Counted from the stretch's first letter, positions 11,460 to 24,184 are shown. The stretch is 64,000 nt of DNA from Pelobates cultripes (GCA_933207985.1 OW240912.1:249889252-249953251), one strand, 5' to 3'. Made by a program: numbers and translations. Notes: generated by a model from the letters alone, not told the origin.

Positions 11460-11535
11460 CCCCTTAAGGACACATGACATGTGTGACATGTCATGATTCC
11501 ATTTTATTTCAGAAGTTTGGTCCTTAAGGGGTTAA
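11456..11535. mobile_element. 72-bp TTAA mini-element
   Basis: Palindromic-ended element 11,460-11,531 starting CCCCTTAAGGAC and ending GTCCTTAAGGGG, bounded by TTAA at both ends. Its left TTAA is the right TTAA of the preceding 546-bp MITE, so the two share one target copy. A relative of the same length is at 35,063-35,134. Confidence 0.8.
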
Positions 11536-11539
11536 GGTA

Positions 11540-12065
11540 AATTTTAAACTATCTTTTGATTTTCATCACTGACTAGAAAAATGTAAGCCATAGTTGCCAG
11601 TTTGAAAAAAAAAACTCCAGTTCCAACTCTCATATGTTTGAAATTAACAAAAATAATTATTACAAAAGCTCAAGATCTCATCTCATGGCAACAGTAGGGG
11701 GTTGATACACTCTGATTAGTAAGAGTAATTAGTATGTTAGAGTAATCACAATTAACAGAATGGAATTGCATCATTTAGTCCAGATACAGAATACAAAATG
11801 TAAAAAAATGGTTCACTCTTCCCACTCTAATGGTACAATGCATACAAAAGCAATACCATCATGATTTTTTTTATTGTCACCATTATTTAACCATCGTTTT
11901 ATTTTAAAGTGTAAATTGGTATAGTATCACGTCTTAAGTTTTTAAAGATTACAGCAAAAATGTGTGCTCACAAATATAGTAAATAACTGTGTCTATAAGT
12001 GTGGATAAATTATAATAGAAATACAGATGTTCTAATACCTTCTGTTCAGAGGAGATTGTGCAAAG
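11540..12065. other. No gene recognised
   Basis: AT-rich sequence between two TTAA MITEs, with no coding or structural signal recognised. Confidence 0.45.
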
Positions 12066-12070
12066 ATGAT

Positions 12071-12303
12071 TTAAAAGGACACTGTAGACACTATAACTAT
12101 TGCATTTAATTGAATTGGTTATAGTGCCTGTAGTCCACTTGACATTTAACTGACATTCTCAGCCAATTATCAACACTCATTACTGCTCAGGCTAAATCGT
12201 CCTCACTAGCCCAAGCAGCTAAAATGAATAGAATGACGATGTCATGGGACTCCAGGCATTTTATTGAAATGAAGCGGTTACAGTGCTTAGTGTATCCCTT
12301 TAA
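12071..12303. mobile_element. TTAA MITE, 225 bp
   Basis: Element 12,075-12,299 between TTAA at 12,071-12,074 and 12,300-12,303. The left end AAGGACACTGTAGACACTA is related by inversion to the right end TTAGTGTATCCCTT. It is a short non-autonomous copy of the same broad TTAA group. Confidence 0.7.
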
Positions 12304-13560
12304 TTGTTTCCCTATATCTAACAAAAACAACTGAATCAGGGGGTGTGAATGTTAACCCATTGACTGCCAATTTAGATTTGTATTTTATGTATTCTGAAGG
12401 CCTGGCCAATTTTGAGAATTTTATCAACTTTTATTTTCAATCATATTTCTTTAGTGTGCTACTTACCTCTATGTTATTTATATTTAATACCAAATGGTAC
12501 ATACAGTTGTACCTAACGGGTTAAGGTATAGCAGTCAGTTTTAGCATAATGACCTGTTATGACATAGATAAGATTTTAATATTCAGAAAAATAGGCAAAA
12601 AATGAAATGTAACAGATGCTTAATTATGAAGCATTCAAGCCATCACTGTATAACTTTCCAAAATACTTCCTTAAAGTATGCAATGAAAGAAAAATCTCTC
12701 AGTGAAACATGGGATGCTAGCAAATCTGTCAGTAGTGTTTTGTTAGCTTTATACGATGGCAAAGATTTTTACTAAAGCAAAACAACAAAATGGCTGAAGA
12801 CCTTGAGCTTTTGCATTTTCATATTTGAAAACATTCTGCTTATTCAATGAATAATAATCTAAATAACAAAACATGAAAAATACATATTATATAAAAAAAA
12901 ACTCTGTATCACTATAAAAACTCTGTATCGTGGAGCTTCCCATTAGTAAAACTATCTACTTTATGTTTTTTCATGCTTACATTGCCACTTCTGATTATTT
13001 TAATGCTAATGGATATGTACCAATAGGAACAAGAATCCCAAATGATAAGCAGATATGTCAAGAATATGGCTGATATGTATGGATAATCGCATACCTGCAT
13101 TTTTATTAACTTGTTCAAAAATGATAAGTTCTATGTAACAGATCTCATTGTTGATCATCAACTGGAGAGATTAGAGTTTTAGTGTAGAGTTACTGAAGAG
13201 CCACTGTTTGATGTGTGTGTCATCAAAATTATCTTTTTTATTTAGATAGTACTCTTGCGTGGAATAGCCTGCCTAATTAGTCTTACTCTAGCTCTAGAAG
13301 AAGGTAGTTTCTTGCTAGTATATAATATTTTGAAAGGACAGTTTGATTCTCATTAGATGTTCTAACACAAATTTAAACAACATCAAACATCCTGTTTTTG
13401 GTGTGTGTGTGTGTGTGTGTGTAATGCTATCACTAAGTATTGACTGAAGATTACGGATGTAACAATCATAGAAGAAGTTATATAATAACGGGACCACTAA
13501 TGTACAAAAATCTGTTTTAGTAACAAATCAATGGTAAAAGACAGCTTGATATCTATGAGA
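12304..13560. other. No gene recognised; (GT)n at 13,399-13,422
   Basis: AT-rich sequence. The only structured feature is a GT dinucleotide microsatellite of about 12 units at 13,399-13,422. Confidence 0.5.
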
Positions 13561-13569
13561 ATTAAATCC

Positions 13570-14110
13570 TAAATTTCAGGATTACAAGTTGATCCAGCAC
13601 GCAGCACTGTGTCACACCTAGGACTAAGGATAACGTATAGCCATACCTTAGAATGGCCGGACTCAAAAAACTTGCTGAGGTCAGGGACACAGAATCAGAC
13701 ACAAAGATGAGGGAAAGCCAAAAGTCAAGGATACCAGATATCAGGGAAGTCAAAACAAAGCCAAAGTCAAATACCAGAAAATCAAGATCAGGAATGCACT
13801 CTCGGATAACCATAGGCATGAAACCACGACAGGGCAATGAGCAAAAGGAGTGTTGGGTTTAAATACCCCTCCTGTGGATGTGATTGGCTGTAACCGGCCT
13901 TTGACCCCAAAGGCAATTCCTATGGTTTCCATGTGCATGATTGCTGCTCAGCACAAACCCTCCTGTGGATTTGATTGGCCATGACCGGCCTTTGACCCCA
14001 AAAGTAATTACCAGGTTTCCATGTGCATGATTGCTGCTCTGCTCAACTTTTCCTGTCAGGACGGTAATGCTGTTCGGCACAACTTTTCCTCTCAGGACAG
14101 TAAATGCCAT
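13570..14110. mobile_element. LTR-like repeat with internal duplications
   Basis: GC-richer block with a TTTAAATACC TATA-like motif at about 13,858. A 91-bp direct duplication begins CCCTCCTGTGGAT at 13,867 and 13,958. Two shorter copies of an AACTTTTCCT-CAGGACAGTAA-like unit follow at about 14,043-14,103. This recalls LTRs of Ty3/gypsy-type elements, but boundaries and strand are not established and no adjoining coding region exists. Confidence 0.4.
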
Positions 14111-15290
14111 TAACAAAAAATGTTTGTGCGGATGAATATGGGACACTAATATACTTGATGCTCAAGGAGCATGGGGTCTGCTTGTGAGTTTTCTATGTCT
14201 TACTGCACAGACAGAAACAGGGCATTTCCATGAACTCATGGAAATGATGCAGAAACACTAGGTGAACCATGGACTTTGGAAATAGGAGCCACTAAATAGT
14301 GTATAGACCTCAAAACAAAAACAACCAGGAAATTATGGCTGACCTTAATGGATTCTGAATAGACAAAGAGAGCAAACTAAATGACCACAACAAGCACAAT
14401 CAATTCTGGAGAGGAGGTTTACATGCGGAGTGAATATCATGGAATTCAATTAAATGTTCCTCATCGACTCTCCATCTTTGAAATTATGTTCCAGTGTGGC
14501 ACTTTTCTTTCAGTCTCCTATTATTGGGATTAAGTATTGTAAATGCTTCAACAAAGTGGATCAATTATTTAATCAAAATGTTTTGAAATAATTGAAATAA
14601 TGAAAGAAAATAACTTACAACCTCTCAAATATTAAGAGAGAGCTAGATAAAACAAGTCTGATTGTTTTAGCAAATTTAATTACATGAACATTTAGGCAAT
14701 TTTCTTGTGTGTCCAAATATGAAAGCCATGCAGTGCTGTCTTTTGAACACTGTTATGAACAAGTGCTTGGTGATTGAATTGTGGTGTATTTTTCAATGAT
14801 CCATGTCAGACTAATGTTTTTACCTCGGAAAGTATCTAAAGCTTTTCAATTCATTGGTTTTTTTTCTATACTCACTGTGCCACATGCATATTTTATTCAT
14901 TACTACCGAAGTGAAACTAGAACTCAAGGCACATACTCCATAACAATTGAACCTGATCTGAGAGCTGGTATATACAAAAATATACTACTGCACAATATCT
15001 GGTTTGTTGATTTTTTTTTCCTTCAAGTAATGTGTGCTTCGAAATTGTTTATGTACTAATTCAAACTTATGCGTATCTGTTTTTTTTTTTACACATTTTG
15101 ACATATTTTCATGTTTAGACTGTCATTGAACATATTTTTATATGTCTCTTCTGATATAAATTCTCTAATTATTTTTAAAACAAAAACTGTTTGTTTACTC
15201 AAATGTTAAATAAAAAGTGTTTTTTAGTAACAGGTTGAAATTGATTCAAGCAAGAAGAATGTGTCAGGTTGCTCATGAGAATTGGGGGTA
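14111..15290. other. No gene recognised
   Basis: AT-rich sequence with only short open frames. A palindrome TTTCCATGA-ACTCATGGAAA is present near 14,225-14,245. Nothing else supportable. Confidence 0.45.
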
Positions 15291-15305
15291 ACCCCTATAC
15301 ATAGG

Positions 15306-15745
15306 AACACAAATATAAGAACTTAAGGGGAGACTAGGAGGTAAGGAAATATTGAAACCTCTCGAGTCTACCGTCTAAGAAAGGGACAGCAACCCTTACA
15401 TGAAATAATGGTATTAAAGCATCACTTTTAATCAATTATTTTAAAAAGAACCCAAATCAGGGATGTGAAGAAATTATTATAATCAAAATATCCTAATAAA
15501 TCCTAGTTCACAAAAGAAATGTACAGGTTTAGAAATAGAACAATTGTTGTGGGTTTAGAGGGAAATAAAAGCAAAAGGAGGAATCTATCTGTCTGTTAGC
15601 CACTATCGGAGTGGGTGGGGAGGAAGAGAGCCAAGAGCGGATAAATTAATCCTAACCAGCGAGTGCCTTTTCTTAGAGGGTAGACTTGAGAGGTTTCAAT
15701 ATTTCCTTATCTCCTAGTCTCCCCTTAAGTTCTTATATTTTTGTT
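15306..15745. mobile_element. Foldback element, about 80-bp arms
   Basis: Left arm about 15,306-15,384 and right arm about 15,665-15,745 are inverted copies (core ACTTAAGGGGAGACTAGGAG and its complement). The spacer is about 280 bp with no ORF. A GGGGGTAACCCC motif sits just upstream at 15,286, as in the 9,041 insertion, suggesting a related source. Confidence 0.75.
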
Positions 15746-15749
15746 TTTT

Positions 15750-17780
15750 TTAGTAATAACCATGTTTTCTTACATTCTTTGTGATTCGTTCTAGATCATC
15801 TCATTTTAAAACATTAAGAGAGTAGTACTAACGCGGAAAAGCTGAACAATTATTTTGTGTTTAGCAGTAATAATAAGTTATTAGTTATTAGTAAATCTCA
15901 TAACCGCACAAATATATTAACAAGTGAGAACAATTTAAGCACGTTGGTAAACTAAGGTAAAAATACATGGCAATATTTTAACACTCTACTTGCAATTTAT
16001 GCCTTAGTTTCTGAAGATTCTGGTGGTTAAAGAGGCACTGTTAATTGTAGCAACATTGTTAATATTTACTAACAATTTGTTTTCTAATTGCGAGACAAGA
16101 GGACTCACTGTAAAGGCATTTTACCGCATGACCTAACAATGATGTATTCATAGTAAAGCCTAAATAATCGACGATTTAGCATAACATATACTCTGCTTTT
16201 TATAAGAGACTTACTGCTAGTGGATGCAGAAAAGCCCAGCAGGTGTTATGCTACTCAAAATGCCTGTCTGAAACGTCACTCCCATTAATATATATTATCT
16301 CTAAAGCTAAGGTTAAGTGACATAATGACAGTGGGAGTCTAGACCTACAGCTGGTGCTATATTACATTTGTAATAAAACCTCACATCTCATCTCCAGTAC
16401 CTATCAAAGGTGTTTAATGTGAAAATTAGATTTTCTCCATGTTTTTATTTATGTCTGTGATTGCAGGAAATGTAACCATCCACTTTTCTAGGCATTCATT
16501 ACAGAATATTAGCCAGTAAGTATTATATATATATATATATAGGCAGTCACATAATTATTGCTGTTCTGTTTATTTTTTTATGGCTTTTAAAGGAAAAATA
16601 TAATAGACCATGATTTTAAATATTGTTTGTTTATCACAATATTTAACATATAGGTATATGCAAGAGGTTGAAAATAAAATTAAATGTGGAAATACATGCT
16701 ACTTTATCCTGCAACTTGGTTACACATTATGCCCTTTGCACCTGGCAATCAGCATAGAGAAAGCATACAGACAAGAGAAGGTATGAAACAATGTTTCTTC
16801 ATTTACAATGTTTGTCCTGGATTTGCCTTGTCTGAACTGTTTACAATGTAATTGTATAATATAATTAAACAAAACAGAGCATCTCATGAAAAAAAGTAAC
16901 ACAAGTTATAGGGATGGAAAAAAACATTGTTTTCATTTTTGTGTTTTAGGGCGTTTTTACAAAGAGAAAGAAAGAAGATTGGAAGATTCTGATGACCACA
17001 ATCTTTTTCACATGAGATAATCCAATATATCTCAATCATCTTTTTTAAACAATAATATACTATATTAGTTTACAATGGACAAAGATAAAGCTATTTCATG
17101 CAAAATAATTATGAGTGTTATACCCATCTTAAAAAAAGGTTACTACTGGCTTATGAAGCTTATTTTTAACAGCAACTATCACTTCATCTCCAGTGACAAG
17201 CTGATTGTTCGTGCTTTATTCAGCACCTACTATTGGTTATATGGTAGACATTTACTAACAGATTTCAGGATTCATTTTGTTACAAACTATAATTTGTCCA
17301 AATTTAGGCCAATTGGATTTTGAGTCGAATTCATAAACCAAAATGGAGACAAACAAACCAAAATGCGCAGTGGCAAAGAATGCTCATTTTGATGGGTGAT
17401 GCTGAATTCCACACAAGATGCAAAAAACAGGCTGATTAATGGGAAATAAAGGTGGTTGAGGAGTATGGTACAGTCACTAAATGTTGAGAATTCAGTGATG
17501 TAAATTCAGGGCAGACCTGCACCAGTCATAAAAGAGGGAAAATAAAACTTCTTTGTAGCACTAAATCCATTGATGAGCTCATTTCCCATGCAATGGATGG
17601 AGCATTACACAGTTAGCATAGTGTGGAAAATGGACCAAGCATGCACCTGTTAAAATAGTAACAGGAGTGCTCGGTATCCCTTCTGAGAGGTTGTGTTGCC
17701 TTTCGGGTCTGTTTGAGGAATTAAGCTGGGAAGTGGTCCAATGGAATTGGTATAAGCTGTCCAATAAAAATGCTGCAGTG
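15750..17780. other. No gene recognised; (TA)n at 16,525-16,542
   Basis: AT-rich sequence with a short TA microsatellite. Open frames of up to 82 codons exist (for example 17,075-17,323 plus) but show no family resemblance or splice context. Confidence 0.45.
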
Positions 17781-17781
17781 A

Positions 17782-17893
17782 GGCAGCTATGATAGCTGCC
17801 TCCCACTGACAGTAACAGGAAGAGAGCATGTCTTCAGTTAAGACATCCTCCTTCTTGTGACTGTCAGTGATAGGCAGCTATCATAGTTGCCAC
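17782..17893. repeat. Near-perfect 112-bp hairpin
   Basis: The block folds on itself along nearly its whole length: GGCAGCTATGATAGCTGCC at 17,782-17,800 pairs with its counterpart at 17,875-17,893. The centre (ATGTCTT / AAGACAT) is also paired. No ORF. Likely a small MITE or foldback; could be transcribed as a hairpin RNA if within an intron. Confidence 0.7.
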
Positions 17894-17899
17894 CCCTGC

Positions 17900-19460
17900 A
17901 TCTTCTTAACGCATTCTCTGGTAAGATGACACTTTTTGGAGGGAAACAGTAGTAATCTAAATAGCTTTTAATAAGCTTGGGAAGGGCACTGCTACATTTT
18001 GCAGCAGTATAGTGGATAGAGAAAATATGTCATGTATATAAAGTTTTATTCCTGTAGAACATGACATGATGCAGTCATGTGCACTGTAAATAAGAGCCAC
18101 AGAGCTCCACAGCAATAAAGCTCACAGTGACAAAGTGGCATTTATTTTTACTTGGCCTAGGCCATGAGCAGCTATCTGATTAAGGACAGCTGTCTTTGTG
18201 GTTTCCATTGGAAACCACAAAAATATTCTGGCAGATTGCGCTACGTTTTGTAGTTTCCCCATAGTTTATACATAACCCTATGCACATTTACTATGACTAT
18301 ATATCTGGCTCTTATATTAGCCTCACTAGCCTCACCGCACGCCCCAGTGACAAAGTCTATTTACAACTATTTCAAAGTTTTTTTTTGTTTTTTAGCAATT
18401 AATGAACAATACACTAATTACAAAGAGGTTTACTACATCAAGAAAATATAGGAAGTCAGTATAATTAAATTTAGGGCTTACATTCCATGTGACAAATATT
18501 CTATTATAACCAGAAAATTTAACAAAAATCAGGTATGATCAGTACACTATTAATACAAAGGGAAACAATGGTATTTTAATTATCAATTTGTAAAGTTTAA
18601 GGTAAAATAGCTGAGAAACAAATAATATCTTAATTCTGTTGTAGAACACTGTTGTTAAACACTTTAAAAAAAATGTTTGCATCCTCAACTTAAATATTGC
18701 ATATTTGGATTTAGAAAAATATATCACAGTCTGTTTTGAATGATTTTTTTACATTGCTTTTTATTCTATCATTTTGTCGACTTCCTAAAATATTATTTAA
18801 CTTATACTTCTTTGTTTATCTTCCAAAAAAAGAAGCAAATATTGCATGCTGGTATGTTTTTGCCTATAAAAAGAAACACATATTTTCTTGGGTATGTGTA
18901 TTACAATTAAACAATGAAGAACATGAGCTATATCATCCAAAATAATGTTATTTGTTTCTTTAAAATATACGATAAATGACAAGATTCATAACATTGGTAA
19001 AAAGAAGTTAAATGGCTAAAAGTCAATAAGAAGTTAAATAGCAAATAGCCAATAAAAAGTTTAATGGCTAATACTAGTCTAATGTAAACAAAGGAAATAT
19101 CTAAAATTTGAATGTTGGACTACTCAGAAATATTAGGAAATTCTTCACTCTCTGGATTGTGTAAGTGCTAATAATAAACAGGATACATTAAAATGCGTAG
19201 ACCCTAGTTAAGCATTATGATAAATGATCTATGTTTGCTGCAGATTTAGAAACTAATTTAGAAAGTAATGCTTTGCAAGTGTAACAAGAAAAATATTTTA
19301 AAACACACACCAAGGAAAATGGGATATCTACCAAGCAAAGCTCACATTCATGAGAATGAATGAGCTGAGTTGATGATAAGCAAGTTATACTATTTCTTTT
19401 TAACTACTTGTAGGTTAAAACAATGAGGGAACATGTAAACAGTACAAAAACAAAAAGTCA
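17900..19460. other. No gene recognised
   Basis: AT-rich sequence, with no supportable feature before the candidate exon at 19,469. Confidence 0.4.
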
Positions 19461-19468
19461 GTGCTTAC

Positions 19469-19585
19469 CTGAGGAAGAAATCTCTCCCATCTCTGTTTGT
19501 CGCCATCTCCCATCCATAGGGTGGTCCCTGTGGCAAACTCCAGCTTCCTGTGGGTGGAGGCCAGCCTGATGATTTTGCCCTGTGA
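19469..19585 (-). CDS. Candidate internal coding exon, unknown host gene
   Basis: A 117-bp island of clearly higher GC than its surroundings. On the minus strand it is preceded by an acceptor-like ATATTTTACAG (ending at 19,586) and followed by a consensus donor, CAG then GTAAGC (19,468 downward). It is exactly 39 codons, open in the frame starting [17 protein letters not shown] and continuing through [20 protein letters not shown]. The composition (charged, Trp, Gly-Asp) looks like folded protein rather than transposon. I do not recognise the protein. If real, the exon is phase-0 at both ends and symmetric, and higher coordinates are its upstream intron, which would place the duplicated region within that intron. 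It lies outside both duplicated copies, so it is present once in this window. A conserved pseudo-exon is the alternative. Confidence 0.6.
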
Positions 19586-19874
19586 CTGTAAAATATGTTT
19601 ACATTAAAACCCTGTAGTCAACTAAAATACATGATACATAACAAATGTGAACATATACATCTCTGCTGGTGCTGATACGACATTAACGGCAACTGTGAAA
19701 TTTGCAATTAGCTTAGAAACAGTGTGGCCTCTACATGTATAACTGTGCAATATGTATTGCCAATATATGCATAATTGGTAGAAAAACAGCATGTCCTTAA
19801 ACAGAACATAGTTTAACTGTTTTGACCTGATCGGTAGTCCTAACCTTATTATATGTTATGCTAAAAGCTGAAGT

Positions 19875-20042
19875 GGTAGAGATTGATACAGTGACTGAGT
19901 TTAAGCATGTGTGGGATTGGCATAAGGCTATCCTAGACTTAAGATAATGCCAGGGACTAATTAAAAGTATTTCAAATATTGGGAAGACTCGATGGGCCGA
20001 ATGGTTCTTATCTGCCGTCAAATTCTATGTTTCTATGTTTTT
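19875..20042 (+). mobile_element. LINE 3' tail (CR1/Rex1-like)
   Basis: Short fragment ending GATGGGCCGAATGGTTCTTA, then TTCTATGTTTCTATG near 20,037. It resembles the 3' end of a vertebrate CR1/Rex1-type LINE of another subfamily than 4,437-5,112. 5'-truncated. Confidence 0.55.
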
Positions 20043-20141
20043 AAGATACACTATGTACATTAGCCACACATTTTCCATTTCTTTCTAGCTTATTTTATTC
20101 AGAAGAGTTCAAATCTGTATTAACTAAATATAACAGAAGCT

Positions 20142-20327
20142 TAAATGAACACTACAAATACCATAACAGCTATAGGATGCTGTAGTGGTTATTTTACCAG
20201 AAGAGGTTATGGTGCCATCCCAATGTAAGTAGACAAACTGTTTGAGAAGAGTTTGACAACGTACTTGTGGTCTACCAGGCAATAGTTACAACCTCTTCTT
20301 TAGATAAAAGCTGCAGCACTACTTTAA
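20142..20327. mobile_element. Possible TTAA MITE remnant
   Basis: Starts TTAAATGAACACTAC and ends GCAGCACTACTTTAA, with TTAA-like boundaries and weakly related inverted ends. Degenerate; low confidence. Confidence 0.35.
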
Positions 20328-20774
20328 GTTATTTTAATTTTGTATTTATTAATTATGTATAAATGCTAAACTATATGAGGTACAATTAAAAATACCATTG
20401 TTGTCCTGGGAAGGACAGAGTTATAGCTGTGTCTTATTACAGTGGCTTCCCTCAGGATAGTTTTCATGCTTACATTGCCTAACGTGTCTCGATTTTAAAA
20501 TGTTCAGTTAACAAATGGATACTGAAGAGGCAACATTGTTTACTTCTGGTAGATACACTGACCAGTAATGATTTCAAAGACTTATCAGACTTTTCAGCAC
20601 AAAATCAAGAGTGGTATTTCATCAGCCATTTTGTAGCACACTACCTGGAATTTAAAACTTAAAATTGGAATATAAAAATATATGTAAATAATTTATTGCA
20701 TACAAATAAATAAAAAGAAAATTCTGTGCTATGCAGTCTAGAAGGTAGCACAAAATTTTTATCAACAATGTGAG

Positions 20775-21602
20775 CAACATTTTTCTCATATTGTCACAAT
20801 CTCAGCCATATCTTGCTGGCTGCTTTCTTTCTTCCGGCATTGTCCCCGCTTCCCTTAAACATACAACTGTTGTATCCCTGCTAAAAAAGCTATCTTTTGA
20901 CTCACCTTCTCATCTGGCTTCTGTACCATATCTCTACTCCCTTTCCCCTTAAAGTGCGTGGAAGGACTTGTCTGTAATTGTCTAACACATTGACCCTCTT
21001 CAATCTGGATTCTTCATCCTCCATTCTACTCAGACTACTCTGACTAAAGTAATGAATGTCCTAATTGTGGCTATATCCAAAGGCCACTACTCCATACTAA
21101 TTCTTCCATAACTCTCTGCTGCTTTTGACACTGGTGATCATGTACTCCATTTGCAAACTCTGCACACCCTTGGGCTTCATGTCACAGTCCTATCACATCC
21201 TATTTCTCTCAATGATCCTTAACAGTCTCTTTTTCTGGTAATACCTCCTCCCCTCATCTTGTATTGCTTGTAGTCCTCCAAGGCTTTGTCCTCGGGCTAC
21301 CACCTGTATGATGATGACACCGAGATATACCTCATCTCCCCTAATCTTTCTCCAACAGCTTTATATCGAGTCTCCAGTTTCTTCTATCCAATCTCTACTA
21401 CTGGATGTCTACTCTAGGCTTTACTCTCGCCTTCCAGTTCTGCTACTTTTCAACCCTGTCAATTCCTATTCCTCACACTGTATTGTGTTTTATACCCCAT
21501 CTAATCGAAAATTGTAAGCTCATTTGTGCAGGATCCTCATCAACCTATTGTTCATGTGAAATAAGTTAGCACTATATAAATGCCAATAATATTAATAATA
21601 AT
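20775..21602 (+). mobile_element. L2-like LINE fragment, copy 1 (uninterrupted)
   Basis: Degenerate ORF2 reverse transcriptase of an L2-clade LINE. Successive pieces read KHTTVVSLLKKLSFD, then STQTTLTKVMNVL, GHYSILIL, LSAAFDTGDH and YHLYDDDTEIYLIS (corresponding to the YADDTQ catalytic box). A 3' UTR follows, ending in an AATAATATTAATAATAAT tail. There are several stops, so it is dead. Position 20,961/20,962 is the point at which copy 2 is joined to the Gmr1-like LTR, so this is the retrotransposon's empty site. Confidence 0.8.
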
Positions 21603-24180
21603 AGTTACAGCTGTGTTTGTATGTCACAAAATTTTGTGAAAACAATCACAATAATCTTATTATGAATGTGATATTAAATCCTAATTTTTCAAAAAGTCAG
21701 AAAGGTTTTCAAATATGAAAGAGGCTGATATTTTCTCCCAATATAGCAAACACAAATAAACGTATTCCTTTTTTTCCTCCTACAATATGTCCTTTTATCT
21801 TCAGACATTACAAAGGCTGTGGTTTAAGTCAATCAATTCCTCAAGTAACTTCCAGGAAAATCAGTATGAAGTGACAAATTCACTGTTAGGGCTTATTGTC
21901 CTTTAAGTGGGCCACCAAGTTTTCCTCAAGCAAGTGATTCATTATCTATTAATGCATTGCTGCGACATATGGCATGCTTAACTCCGCTGGGTAGCAAATT
22001 CTCTCTCTTGGCTTAAGTTTAGAAAGGCAGTTTTGCATTTGCAGCTTAAGTTTTTCTTTAAAACATTTGGCAGATTGGCAGAAATGTCTACAGCTTTAGT
22101 GAAATAGGGCTGAGCAGATCTACAGTGTGAACAATGCATATACTGGTTTCCATACTGCCTTCTTTATTATTTAGCAGTAAAGTCCGATAATTCATCTCAT
22201 AGATTAAAAAGGTAACATATGATGATATATGACATGTAATTTGATGAATGCTATAAGAACACACAAGTCTACTCTTTATCAGACAACTAGTGCAATAGAT
22301 TTAGCATTTTGTCTTTATTTTAACATGAGAGTGGTGTGGGAGAAGGGATTGGAAGGAGCATGTCAGCAATTAAAACACTATTCTTAGTTGGAGGAACCCA
22401 TTAAAAGTAAGTCTAGCCCTTTTAGAGAGCCCTGGAGCCGTTAGATTTTCTTGCAAACCTGCCTTATCTTTTTTTTTTACCCAAGCCATTTATTTATCAA
22501 CTAATGTTCCTATCTTCATGTCAATAAATAGGAAATATAGAACCAAAACAATAAATGGAATAATAAACATTGTATTTTTTGGGTAAGAACCTATTTCATA
22601 TATTATACTTATGTAGATATATATTCAAACATCTTCATGGTCTTATCATGTTCAAACTTTCATTAAACAATTTCACTAGTTGTTGAAATAGAACAGGAAA
22701 TAAATACATAATTTAAAATGTATATGAAATAGCTCCAAAAAATGCATAACACCATAGATTTTGCTGGGGAGAGGCTTTGATGGCTAAAGTCCCAGATGTG
22801 AGACTCTTTCACCCCTGATTGCTATAGTTGGTATAGGGCAGTCACCTTTTATAAAAAGAAAGATCAATAGTATTGCCAGTCTACTTATGGGGAGGGAATG
22901 GTACCCCTCATGCTGACTGTCAGGAGGGGGTGCTGGAGAACAAAACTTCGATGTACACCTTGCTATTTGTAATGTATTGTGGTGGCCTTGCATTTAATAC
23001 TTGGCTATGTGCTTGTTTATAGTTAGATTTTCTTTGAGATACTAGAAAGTATCAGTAGCATCAAGTTCTTTATGTATAGAGATCTGGGAACCCAGAAAAG
23101 TTGGGATATGTGAAGACATCCAGACCTCCTTGTTAGTGGAAGCGTCATCGATTTTTCCATTGGGTGCACCAGGTGTTTCTGGAATCCCTACAGAGTGCCA
23201 TTTCTTACATTGCATGCACATAATTAAACAGCACAACCCTAATTCTCATATATTTAAAATTAATTTATAAAAAACTATTCAAGAAAAACATTACAGATAA
23301 ATGTTGTAACACTGCCAGGCTACACTAGATTCTTAATGAAAAACAGGACAGGATTCTTACTTGATTTAGAAGATAAAAAGTTCAGCAGTGCAAAGTCTTT
23401 TTAAGAAATGTACTGCACCATGACCACAGACGTCCATTGTATTAAAACACTTTGAAAATGTACCAATTTCTCGTCTTCTTGCTTTTTCCATACAGAAATA
23501 TTTTTTTAGAAATAGTTTATGACATGTACTAGGTACACTGTAAGGTCACTATATTTTATCACAAAAAAAGTTTTACTTAGAGAAAAGTAAGTGTTCTTTT
23601 AGTAATAGCTGTGAAATATATTTGGAAGCTCAACTGTCAGTGGAATTTAGAAACCCCAGAGGGCATAGAGGATGGCATAAAAAAGATCACTGTCATCTTA
23701 GAGAAGAGCAGAAGTATCTGTCGACCAGTAAAGAAATGTGATGCTTCTATAAGACATGCCATAGATGAAAAGCTACAGGTGACTTCTTGTCTGAAAAGGG
23801 CAGACATTGTAAAATGTATGATTTAAATGAACATTCTTACTGTCTTTTATCTTCTGTTCATTAAGTGAAAGGATTAAATATCTGAGTAAAATATTCGTCA
23901 ATGCATTTTAAAGTTTTAAAGCAGCTGCCAATAGTTCTGGTCACATTATATTAATAGTCACAACTACAAAAAAAATTGTGGATTCAGTATATAGGTCAAT
24001 TTAAATAACCAAAATACAATGGAGCTTATTCACACAGCAGCCATTTGTCAACTCACCACTATAAACTTCAGTCTAGGTCAAGTATTGCCTCTTACTTGAC
24101 CTTATGCTCTTGTTTCCTCTATATATCTAGATTTATTTGTGGGCATATGGAAAATGGAGAATCCCTGAAAGATTATACGC
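21603..24180. other. No gene recognised (copy 1)
   Basis: AT-rich sequence. Minus-strand open frames at 23,042-23,236 and 22,784-22,993 and a plus-strand frame at 23,611-23,826 lack stable family resemblance or splice signals. They may be decayed retroelement coding belonging to the DIRS-like copy just downstream, but this is not shown. Repeated in copy 2 at 45,465-48,042. Confidence 0.35.
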
Positions 24181-24184
24181 ATTT

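Noticed and set aside
17075..17323. 82-codon plus-strand frame
   Set aside because: AT-rich chance frame with no recognisable motif or gene context.
22784..23236. Two minus-strand frames (64 and 69 codons), also in copy 2
   Set aside because: Could belong to the DIRS-like remnant, but I see no diagnostic motif, so they are not called genes.
23611..23826. 71-codon plus-strand frame with a protein-like composition, also in copy 2 at 47,473-47,688
   Set aside because: No family recognised, no splice signals at its edges, and the surrounding DNA is non-coding. Kept only as unexplained.
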